From contig CAJWWH010000088.1 of NCBI GenBank assembly GCA_913048545.1, positions 1 through 7,268 on the forward strand: a stretch of 7,268 nucleotides of DNA, in the 5' to 3' direction. The stretch's first letter is position 1; every line of letters begins with the position of its first letter. Made by a program: the position numbers and the translations under genes. Shown here in pieces: positions 1 to 5,483 of the stretch. The DNA is from an uncultured Opitutia bacterium (GTDB lineage: Bacteria > Verrucomicrobiota > Verrucomicrobiae > Opitutales > MB11C04). The notes beneath the pieces were generated by a model. The model did no database searches. It was given only the letters and a program-made list of their open reading frames with translations, and had not been told where the DNA came from.

Positions 1-287
1 GTGAATTGCACTACCTCGCGGACTGGATTGATGAACACCTTGATCACGGCACAATTGTCTGTCTGTCTGATCCAAGAATCGAGGAGATTCGTAGCCTTGC
101 CAAGTCCGGGCTCCTGAAAATTACTGAAATTGAGCGGGCCTCTTGCGAAGGAATTGCGGAGTATCTCTTTGGCATCTTTGACCCGCTTGTTCGTAAGCAC
201 ACTGAGGGACGAGCCTGGATACAGAAGATTTATCTTGAGGAAGATTCCAGAAACTCTGCCACTTTTGAGCCGAATTCCACCAAGTGA
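1..287 (+). CDS. queD: 6-carboxytetrahydropterin synthase QueD, C-terminal part (5' end outside window)
   Basis: QueD converts 7,8-dihydroneopterin triphosphate to 6-carboxy-5,6,7,8-tetrahydropterin, the second step towards preQ0 and queuosine; it is a soluble zinc enzyme. The frame is open from the window edge (first whole codon at 3), so the TTG at 6 is an internal Leu and not a start. About 94 residues are present. The visible part matches the second half of the family: the Glu-Leu helix that follows the usual IDF strand, the LDHG segment with the catalytic Asp-His pair (codons near 36-47), a degenerate form of the PTSEN helix (ASCEGIAEYLF), and the final strand with the Glu and SATF ending. 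The zinc histidines and catalytic Cys would lie upstream. Between LDHG and ASCEG there is a longer insertion than in the 121-residue E. coli protein, as in long QueD forms. The stop overlaps the queE start, which supports the assignment. Confidence 0.83.
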   Translation, partial: ELHYLADWIDEHLDHGTIVCLSDPRIEEIRSLAKSGLLKITEIERASCEGIAEYLFGIFDPLVRKHTEGRAWIQKIYLEEDSRNSATFEPNSTK

Positions 288-964
288 ACGAGTTACCCGT
301 CTATGAGCGCTTTCATTCCTGGCAGGGGGAAGGTATACATACGGGAAAGTCAGCTTTCTTTATTCGACTTCATGGTTGCCCAGTCCATTGTCCATGGTGT
401 GATTCTGCCGGAACCTGGCACCCCAAGCACAGGCCGGAGCAGGTTGAGCGAGTCGATCCCCGCACATTAGCGGAAGAGGCTTTCGAATCGGGTTGTGAAA
501 TCGTTGTGATTACTGGTGGAGAACCAGCCATTCATAATTTGCACGATCTCGCCCATGAGCTGCACAGTCGCAGTTTATCAATTCATCTTGAGACCTGCGG
601 GGCTTATTTAATAAGGGGCGAGATGGATTGGATCACGCTCAGTCCGAAATCTCTTGCCCCCCCGCTTGATGAAAACCTTGAACGGGCGGATGAATTCAAA
701 ATTATTGTGGAAGATACTGAAACCATTCAATACTGGCTCAAGAAAATAGACTTCTCCCGCCTGGGAGTCCCCACCTGGCTGCATCCTGAATGGTCGCAGT
801 CAAAGGATGAATTGATTCTGTCTTTGATTACCGATTGGATTAAAGGAAACGGTTCTCCTTACCGGGCAGGTTTTCAGATACACAAACTTTTTCTTGCCGA
901 TGAATGCGATCACCGCTCTATGCCCGTTGCCGCTTTGTGTGCAGAGCCCGGAACAAGTGATTAA
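284..964 (+). CDS. queE: 7-carboxy-7-deazaguanine synthase QueE
   Basis: A radical SAM enzyme that rearranges 6-carboxytetrahydropterin (the QueD product) to 7-carboxy-7-deazaguanine, the substrate of QueC; cytosolic. The 226-residue length is usual. In order: the FHSWQGEGIHTG entry motif (10-21), the 4Fe-4S cluster motif C32-x3-C36-x2-C39, TGGEP (77-81, SAM binding), ETCG (103-106), LSPK (119-122), and a C-terminal FQIHKLF segment typical of the family. After the cluster motif it reads CDS where many family members have CDT; the hydroxyl is kept, so activity is probably preserved. The start is GTG at 284, overlapping the queD stop as GTGA, which implies translational coupling. There is no clear Shine-Dalgarno sequence before it. 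No queC or queF is in the window. Identification is firm; the exact start is slightly less so. Confidence 0.95.
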   Translation: MNELPVYERFHSWQGEGIHTGKSAFFIRLHGCPVHCPWCDSAGTWHPKHRPEQVERVDPRTLAEEAFESGCEIVVITGGEPAIHNLHDLAHELHSRSLSIHLETCGAYLIRGEMDWITLSPKSLAPPLDENLERADEFKIIVEDTETIQYWLKKIDFSRLGVPTWLHPEWSQSKDELILSLITDWIKGNGSPYRAGFQIHKLFLADECDHRSMPVAALCAEPGTSD

Positions 965-1010
965 TTTCCATGACCTTGGCAATAAATGAACAGATGTTAA
1001 CTTTCTGAAA

Positions 1011-1685
1011 ATGTGCGGCCGTTATGCCTGGGGTCAAAAGAAACCCCTCCCCCATCCCAAAAATCTACCCCTTCCCCCTCCCCCGCCATCAGTCAGTTAC
1101 AACCGTGCTCCCGGTCAAAAGCATCCCATTGTAATTCAGGGTGAAAAAGAAGCGGCCTGGGTCGATGCTGAATGGGGAATTGAGCCTGAGCAGAATTTGT
1201 CATTTAATTGTCCCAAACCGATCAATGCCCGAATTGAGACGGTCTTGGAGAAGCCAATATTTAAAAATTCTGCAAATAAACGACGCTGTCTCGTGCCTGC
1301 GGATGGCTATTTTGAGTGGCAAAAATTAGAGGATCAAAAGTATCCGCACTTCCATTTTCTCCCGGACCGAACTCCGTTTGCGATGGCCGGTATTTGGAAT
1401 GAATCATCCCGTGAGGGTATAGCGGGACATTCTTTCGCCATTCTCACGCACTCAGCCTCTCCCGGCTTGCTTCATGTGCATCACCGCATGCCGGTTATTC
1501 TTGAGCCCGGTGACTGGGCCGACTGGTTGTGTCCTTATACAGATCTTGACCCCTTGCTGGATCATTATGCCCAGTGCCGGCAAGTCCCCGTTCTTCACCA
1601 GGTCAGTTCACGGGTAAACCGGGTCAGGGAGAGCGGGATTTCCCTGACCGAGGAATTTTCCGAAAAACAGTCCACCCTGTGGTAA
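1011..1685 (+). CDS. SRAP (HMCES/YedK) family abasic-site DNA-protein crosslink protein
   Basis: SRAP proteins bind abasic sites in single-stranded DNA and form a thiazolidine crosslink through the N-terminal Cys2 after Met removal, shielding the lesion. All the family landmarks are visible in 224 residues: MCGRY (Cys2), YNRAP (30-34), NARIET (72-77, substrate-contacting Asn and Arg), CLVPADGYFEW (93-103, active-site Glu102), HHRMPVIL (157-164; His157 aligns with YedK His160) and a VSSRVNRV ending. It is the counterpart of E. coli yedK. Odd point: between Cys2 and YNRAP the usual helical segment is replaced by a Pro-rich linker with five consecutive prolines (22-26), encoded by a C-tract. The gene starts 46 bases after queE with no obvious Shine-Dalgarno sequence. 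Its last codons overlap the likely start of the downstream helicase, so it probably belongs to that repair operon. The family call is firm; the operon role is inferred. Confidence 0.95.
   Translation: MCGRYAWGQKKPLPHPKNLPLPPPPPSVSYNRAPGQKHPIVIQGEKEAAWVDAEWGIEPEQNLSFNCPKPINARIETVLEKPIFKNSANKRRCLVPADGYFEWQKLEDQKYPHFHFLPDRTPFAMAGIWNESSREGIAGHSFAILTHSASPGLLHVHHRMPVILEPGDWADWLCPYTDLDPLLDHYAQCRQVPVLHQVSSRVNRVRESGISLTEEFSEKQSTLW
1044..1087. repeat. C-rich tract, potential G-quadruplex on the - strand
   Basis: Six runs of three to five C lie within 41 bases (1044-1047, 1049-1053, 1056-1058, 1068-1071, 1074-1078, 1080-1084), separated by 1, 2, 9, 2 and 1 bases. The complementary, transcribed strand therefore has six G-runs able to form a G-quadruplex, although one loop of 9 bases exceeds the strict 7-base rule. 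The tract encodes the Pro-rich linker of the SRAP protein. Structure formation is inferred, not shown. Confidence 0.5.
1622..1649 (+). promoter_or_regulatory. 9-bp perfect inverted repeat upstream of the helicase start
   Basis: GGTCAGGGA (1622-1630) and TCCCTGACC (1641-1649) are exact reverse complements around a 10-base loop. The hairpin lies in the last codons of the SRAP gene. A Shine-Dalgarno-like GAGGAA (1650-1655) follows at once, 23 bases before the GTG at 1679. No T-run follows directly, so it is not a typical terminator. A role in translation coupling or message processing is possible but unproven. Confidence 0.35.
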
Positions 1686-4174
1686 GCAAAAGGAAATCCC
1701 CAGTTGTTCGGAGTTCCCCTGCTTCTGATCCCGTTAAATGGGGAAAGCAAGGAGTGGACAAATTCTTTCAGGCCCGGAATTGGAAGGTATTTCCTTTTCA
1801 AAAAAAAACCTGGCAGGCATATCGTGATGGAAAAAGCGGCCTGGTTCATGCCCCCACCGGAACCGGTAAGACTTATGCAGTTTGGGCTCCGCCGTTGATT
1901 GAGTGGATGGAGGGTACGAAAGCGGGGACTAAGCGAGCTCCCAGGTTGAGTGTTCTTTGGCTCACTCCCTTGCGTGCTTTGGTCGAGGACACCACGCGTA
2001 CCCTGCTCGAACTGGTCGAGGAACTTCAGATTCCATGGACTGTTGAGTCAAGGACCGGGGACTCCTCTTCAAGCAGTAAGGCGAGGCAGAGAAAGAAGTT
2101 CCCGTCGACATTAGTCACAACTCCCGAAAGCCTTTCCCTCCTTCTTTCCTATCCGGAAACAAGGGAGTCTTTTTCTGACCTCCAAGCGGTAATTGTGGAT
2201 GAATGGCATGAACTGCTCTCCACTAAGCGGGGTACACAGACCGAGCTTGGTCTAGCCCGTTTGCGTAAATGGAATCCAAAACTCCGAATCTGGGGACTGT
2301 CCGCCACTTTGGGGAACTTAGAGGAGGCGAAGTCCGTGCTCCTGGGTAAATCTGATACCGGCGTGCTGATTAACGGGGACATCCGGAAAAAGTTTATCGT
2401 TCAAACCCTGATACCTCAAAATATGGAAACTTTTCCGTGGGCCGGGCATTTGGGTGGGAAACTTGTCGAACAGGTCGCCGAAGCGATTGAAGGGAAATCC
2501 ACAAGCCTTGTGTTCACCAATGTGCGTTCCCAGACCGAATATTGGTACGACGCATTGCTCAGCGTTCGCCCGAAATGGAAGGATCAGATTGGAATACACC
2601 ATGGATCGATTGACCGGAAGGTCAGAACGGAAGTGGAGAACCGTTTGCGCCGCGGGGATATCAAAGCAGTGGTCTGCACCAGCAGCCTGGATTTGGGGGT
2701 TGATTTTTCACCGGTGGAACAGGTGATTCAAATTGGCGGTCCCAAGGGCGTGGCAAGGCTTCTTCAGCGGGCTGGTCGATGTGGGCATCAACCCGGAGCG
2801 GTAAGTAATGTACTCTGCGTCCCCACGCAGGCCATGGAATTAATTGAGTATGCTGCCGCCCGAAAGGCAATGAAAGCAATGCGGATTGAGCAGCGCGAAC
2901 CGCTTGACTCTCCCTTGGACTTATTAGCCCAGCATTTGATTACCCTCGCACTTGGAGGCGGATTTGAGGAGAGCGAAATGATCTCTGAAATTCGCTCTGC
3001 CTGGTCCTATCGGAATTTAAGCAAGGATGAGTGGGACTGGACGATTGAATTCATTGTCCGGGGTGGAAAAACTCTCGGAGCATACGATCAGTTTAAAAGG
3101 GTCGTGAATGAAAACGGTTTCTTTTCCGTTCAATCCAGATTAATTGGTCGTTTTCATCGTATGTCAATCGGAACGATTACGAGCGATCCGGCAATTTTGG
3201 TTAAGTTTCAAAAAGGGAAAAGTCTCGGAACCATTGAGGAATCGTTTATTTCCAGAATTCAAAAAGGAAGTAATTTCTTTTTTTCGGGTAAGCTTCTAAC
3301 CCTGATCCGGGTCAGGGATCTCACCGCGGTGGTCAAGCTGGCCAAAGGAGGAAAAGGGATTATTCCCGTGTGGGGTGGAGGGAAGTCTCCCCTCTCCTCG
3401 GAACTGTCCAATTCAGTGAGGGAGATGATTGAGCAGTTTCGGCTTGGTCAGTGCCGTGAGCCTGAAATGAAAGCAATGAAGGGTATCCTTACCCGCCAGG
3501 CTGATTGGTCTCACCTTCCTTCCTTCTCCGATTTTCTGATTGAGCGAACACTTTCCAGAGAGGGAACCCACTGGTTTGTTTTTCCTTTTGCCGGTCGACT
3601 GGCCCACGAGGGATTGGCCTCGATCATTGCCTACCGGATGTCCCAGCTTGAGCCGATGACCCTTTCGGTTTCTTTTAACGATTATGGACTCAGTCTTTCC
3701 ACCAACTCCACCATCGAACTGAGCGAGACCGAATGGCGTCAACTCCTTAGTCCGGAAGGCTTGGTTGAGGAATTATTCGAATGTATGAATCAGAGTGAAA
3801 TGGCCAAGCGTCAGTTTCGCGAAGTGGCCCGAGTAGCCGGACTCATTTTTCAGGGCTACCCCGGTGCTCAGAAGTCAATTAAGCAAGTCCAGGCATCCGG
3901 AAGTCTCTTTTTCGATGTATTTGCAAAATACGACCCCGAAAATCTTTTACTTAATCAGGCTCAACGGGAAGTGCTTGAGCGCCAGCTTGAAGCAAAACGG
4001 CTGGTGGAAAAGCTTACTGAAATCCAATCCCAGCAGTTCGTGCTCACCTCACCGGATAATCTTTCGCCTTTTGCTTTCCCATTGTGGGCGGAATCCTTGC
4101 GGGCCCAGGTGAGTTCGGAATCGTGGAGCGACCGGGTCCGGAAAATGTCACAGGAGCTGGAGTCCTTTTCTTAA
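1679..4174 (+). CDS. Ligase-associated-type DEXH-box DNA helicase (Lhr core family)
   Basis: An ATP-dependent superfamily 2 helicase of the Lhr-core type found in bacterial clusters with PdeM, an exonuclease and an ATP-dependent DNA ligase; it would translocate on single-stranded DNA and unwind repair intermediates. From the GTG at 1679 the product has 831 residues, close to the family norm. Visible: FFQARNW and FPFQKKTW (Q-motif region), Walker A APTGTGKT (58-65), TPLRAL (motif Ia), TTPES, the DEWH box (174-177), SATLGN (208-213), TSSLDLGVDF (334-343, motif V), and QRAGRCGH (363-370, motif VI; Cys where Ser is common). The C-terminal region has the subfamily signature FPFAGRLAHEGLA, then NDYG. 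An ATG at 1574 would add 35 low-similarity residues and overlap SRAP by 112 bases, so GTG 1679, overlapping the SRAP stop by 7 bases, is preferred. Five bases separate its stop from pdeM. Function is confident; the start is moderate. Confidence 0.92.
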   Translation: MVSKRKSPVVRSSPASDPVKWGKQGVDKFFQARNWKVFPFQKKTWQAYRDGKSGLVHAPTGTGKTYAVWAPPLIEWMEGTKAGTKRAPRLSVLWLTPLRALVEDTTRTLLELVEELQIPWTVESRTGDSSSSSKARQRKKFPSTLVTTPESLSLLLSYPETRESFSDLQAVIVDEWHELLSTKRGTQTELGLARLRKWNPKLRIWGLSATLGNLEEAKSVLLGKSDTGVLINGDIRKKFIVQTLIPQNMETFPWAGHLGGKLVEQVAEAIEGKSTSLVFTNVRSQTEYWYDALLSVRPKWKDQIGIHHGSIDRKVRTEVENRLRRGDIKAVVCTSSLDLGVDFSPVEQVIQIGGPKGVARLLQRAGRCGHQPGAVSNVLCVPTQAMELIEYAAARKAMKAMRIEQREPLDSPLDLLAQHLITLALGGGFEESEMISEIRSAWSYRNLSKDEWDWTIEFIVRGGKTLGAYDQFKRVVNENGFFSVQSRLIGRFHRMSIGTITSDPAILVKFQKGKSLGTIEESFISRIQKGSNFFFSGKLLTLIRVRDLTAVVKLAKGGKGIIPVWGGGKSPLSSELSNSVREMIEQFRLGQCREPEMKAMKGILTRQADWSHLPSFSDFLIERTLSREGTHWFVFPFAGRLAHEGLASIIAYRMSQLEPMTLSVSFNDYGLSLSTNSTIELSETEWRQLLSPEGLVEELFECMNQSEMAKRQFREVARVAGLIFQGYPGAQKSIKQVQASGSLFFDVFAKYDPENLLLNQAQREVLERQLEAKRLVEKLTEIQSQQFVLTSPDNLSPFAFPLWAESLRAQVSSESWSDRVRKMSQELESFS

Positions 4175-4179
4175 CTGGT

Positions 4180-4839
4180 ATGAGTCAGTCTCAAAGTGTG
4201 GTATGGAACGGAATCGAGTTGGAACTGATGGCAGACTGTGCGATTCATTGGCGGCAGGAAGAAACCCTTTTCCTGGCCGATCCCCATTTTGGTAAAACCG
4301 CCACTTTTCGTGAGGCTGGAATCCCCGTTCCGGAGCAAACCACTCGCGATGATTGTGAGCGCATGGCTGAATTAATCATTAAAACAAAATCAAGAAGATT
4401 GATTTTTCTTGGTGATTTCTTTCATTCAAGGATCGGAAAAACCGAGACTGTTCGTGATTCTCTTCTCCTCTGGCGCGGTCATTTTCCTGAGGTTGAAATG
4501 CATCTTATCCGTGGAAATCATGATTTAAGTGCCGGGGATCCCTGGACAGAACTTTCAATTGACTGTCATTCAGATCCTTGGACTTTTCGCGGGCTCGAAT
4601 GCAGGCATTCCCCAGTCGGGCAATCCCCCCATTTCTACCTTGCCGGGCATGTGCATCCTGGATTTACCCTAAAAGGTCGAGGGCGAAATTCAATTCGTGC
4701 TGCCTGCTTTCACCTTGCGCACTCCAGGATTGTATTGCCCGCTTTTGGTTCATTCACGGGGCTAAGCACAGTAAGACCCGAGCTGGGTGACAGAATATTT
4801 ATGACTAATCGAACGGAGATCATAGAGGCACATTTTTAA
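4180..4839 (+). CDS. pdeM: PdeM, ligase-associated metallophosphoesterase / Mn-dependent DNA endonuclease
   Basis: A calcineurin-like metallophosphoesterase of the PdeM family, whose characterised Pseudomonas member is a manganese-dependent single-strand DNA endonuclease encoded beside an Lhr-core helicase. The 219 residues carry all the two-metal motifs: DPH (34-36), GDFFH (78-82), GNHD (112-115), a His in RHSP (142-145) and GHVH (156-159), followed by the family-typical LPAFGSFTG stretch. No signal peptide, so cytosolic. The start is ATG at 4180, five bases after the helicase stop. An upstream in-frame ATG at 4084 lies inside the helicase gene and adds 32 residues with no family similarity. 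AGGAG at 4152-4156 is too far for a classical ribosome binding site, so translation probably depends on coupling to the helicase. It most likely acts with the helicase in DNA repair; the partner ligase and exonuclease are not nearby. Confidence 0.93.
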   Translation: MSQSQSVVWNGIELELMADCAIHWRQEETLFLADPHFGKTATFREAGIPVPEQTTRDDCERMAELIIKTKSRRLIFLGDFFHSRIGKTETVRDSLLLWRGHFPEVEMHLIRGNHDLSAGDPWTELSIDCHSDPWTFRGLECRHSPVGQSPHFYLAGHVHPGFTLKGRGRNSIRAACFHLAHSRIVLPAFGSFTGLSTVRPELGDRIFMTNRTEIIEAHF

Positions 4840-4853
4840 CTCGTAAAAAGCTA

Positions 4854-4882
4854 TTGCCGTGATTAGATTATTCTGATATCAC
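4854..4882 (+). promoter_or_regulatory. Possible sigma-70-type promoter for the small lipoprotein gene
   Basis: In the AT-rich 97-base gap after pdeM, TTGCCG (4854-4859) and TATCAC (4877-4882) are spaced by 17 bases, and a TG one base upstream of the second hexamer resembles an extended -10. An AT-rich imperfect palindrome (TAATAA at 4898-4903, TTATTA at 4909-4914) follows and could be an operator, but such repeats arise easily in AT-rich DNA. Several other -10-like strings exist here (for example TATATT at 4889), so the exact promoter is uncertain. Confidence 0.3.
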
Positions 4883-4936
4883 CATTCTATATTCAATTAA
4901 TAAGTTAATTATTATATCAAAACAAAGTACACTATT

Positions 4937-5107
4937 ATGAAATTCCTATTGTCTCTATTGACCGTATTATCAATGTTATTTTTCTCTTCCTGTGGTGGAG
5001 GTGATGACCATGCTCATGAAGAAGGTGAGGAATGCTGTGGTGAAGGTGGAGAGTGCTGCAAAGATGCAAGCACTGAGTCCGAAGAAGCAGCTCCTGCAGC
5101 CGAGTAA
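4937..5107 (+). CDS. Small Cys/His/Glu-rich lipoprotein, possible metal binder
   Basis: A 56-codon frame from ATG 4937. The N-terminus is a classic lipoprotein signal: Met-Lys, a run of Leu/Phe/Val (residues 3-16), and an FSSC lipobox with Cys19 as the lipidated residue, followed by Gly-Gly-Gly. The mature part is about 38 residues and strongly acidic. It contains DDHAHEE (23-29) and two Cys pairs (33-34 and 40-41) in a near repeat, EECCGEGGECC. The tail is Glu/Ala/Pro-rich. It would sit on the periplasmic face of a membrane, and the Cys, His and acidic side chains suggest metal or thiol chemistry; this is an inference, and I do not recognise a named family. It stands alone between an AT-rich leader and a strong terminator, so it is probably transcribed as its own unit. 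No clear Shine-Dalgarno sequence precedes the ATG. The gene is supported by the signal peptide and the terminator placement. Confidence 0.82.
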   Translation: MKFLLSLLTVLSMLFFSSCGGGDDHAHEEGEECCGEGGECCKDASTESEEAAPAAE

Positions 5108-5130
5108 GTCTTAAATATCTTTACTCTTTT

Positions 5131-5164
5131 AAACCCCTACCGTTTCAAGCGGTAGGGGTTTTTT
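5131..5164 (+). terminator. Strong intrinsic terminator after the lipoprotein gene
   Basis: A perfect 12-bp stem pairs AAACCCCTACCG (5131-5142) with CGGTAGGGGTTT (5150-5161) around a 7-base loop, and the descending arm runs into six T (5159-5164). It begins 23 bases after the lipoprotein stop. The T-run is only on the + strand side, so termination is expected mainly for + strand transcripts. Confidence 0.93.
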
Positions 5165-5193
5165 ATGTCCAGTTTAAATTGCTTTAAGGGTTC

Positions 5194-5200
5194 AGGGGGA
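5194..5200 (+). promoter_or_regulatory. Ribosome binding site AGGGGGA
   Basis: This purine run is 5 bases before ATG 5206 but 13 bases before ATG 5214. By spacing it fits a tiny frame (Met-Leu-Leu-stop) better than the 72-residue gene, which would then be reached by termination-reinitiation. Alternatively it serves ATG 5214 with long spacing. Confidence 0.45.
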
Positions 5201-5205
5201 TAAAC

Positions 5206-5217
5206 ATGTTGTTATGA
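5206..5217 (+). other. Possible three-codon minileader overlapping the next start
   Basis: ATG-TTG-TTA-TGA, with its stop sharing four bases (ATGA, 5214-5217) with the start of the 72-residue gene. It has the best-placed Shine-Dalgarno sequence in the area. It may couple translation of the small protein or be chance; the sequence alone cannot decide. Confidence 0.3.
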
Positions 5218-5432
5218 TTAACAAGAAAATTCATGTTTTTGAACCTTCATCGAAACATGTCGGTGTGGAAGTCACCGTTTCCACCAGGAAGAGTCGAAAA
5301 ACTTTTCATCTCAAACGACCAACGGTTAAATCAGAACAGCCTCCGCTTGCGGTGGAATCCTTTGCTGTCTGCCCGGAAAGATATGCCGAACTGATGAATC
5401 GTGTCGAATCCCTGAATCGGTCTTTTAAATAG
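5214..5432 (+). CDS. Hypothetical basic protein, 72 residues
   Basis: I do not recognise this protein. It has no signal peptide or membrane segment. The first half looks like beta strands (IHVFEP, VGVEVTVST) and is rich in Lys and Arg (KSRKTFHLKRP, 26-36). The second half has a VCPERYAELMNRVESLN stretch (52-68) likely to be a helix, with a single Cys53. It has 14 Lys/Arg against 7 acidic residues, so binding to nucleic acid or another acidic partner is conceivable but unsupported. The start is ATG 5214; no other in-frame start lies nearby upstream. It sits after a strong terminator, so it needs its own promoter, and 51 bases before the lipase-maturation-factor gene, with which it may be co-transcribed. 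Length, a plausible ribosome binding site and the otherwise empty strand make it a likely real gene. Confidence 0.65.
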   Translation: MINKKIHVFEPSSKHVGVEVTVSTRKSRKTFHLKRPTVKSEQPPLAVESFAVCPERYAELMNRVESLNRSFK

Positions 5433-5471
5433 TCCATAGAATCGGATTTTGTTTGAATTTCTCCTTACCAC

Positions 5472-5476
5472 GGGAG
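5472..5476 (+). promoter_or_regulatory. Ribosome binding site GGGAG that fixes a TTG start
   Basis: GGGAG lies 7 bases before TTG 5484, the best-spaced Shine-Dalgarno sequence near the start of the membrane protein gene. The competing ATG at 5559 has AAGGAG (5538-5543) 15 bases upstream, a poorer spacing. Confidence 0.55.
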
Positions 5477-5483
5477 ATTTTCA

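Noticed and set aside
800..982. Open 60-codon frame on the - strand covering the queE end
   Set aside because: It is antisense to the conserved end of queE and has no coding signature.
1044..1087. C-rich tract as a CRISPR or tandem repeat array
   Set aside because: No unit recurs at fixed spacing with unique spacers, and the tract lies within the SRAP reading frame.
1574..1678. Helicase start at ATG 1574
   Set aside because: It overlaps the SRAP gene by 112 bases and the added 35 residues are low-complexity and unlike the family N-terminus; GTG 1679 gives the normal length.
3304..3319. Short inverted repeat GATCC/GGATC in the helicase gene
   Set aside because: Only 5 bp of stem within a conserved coding region; expected by chance.
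3413..3742. Open 109-codon frame on the - strand
   Set aside because: It lies wholly inside the well-supported helicase gene, and its translation has no recognisable domain.
4084..4179. pdeM start at ATG 4084
   Set aside because: The added 32 residues are encoded inside the helicase gene and resemble nothing in the PdeM family; ATG 4180 sits right after the helicase stop.
4898..4914. AT-only inverted repeat TAATAA/TTATTA as an operator
   Set aside because: Such repeats are frequent by chance in AT-rich leaders; mentioned only with the promoter entry.
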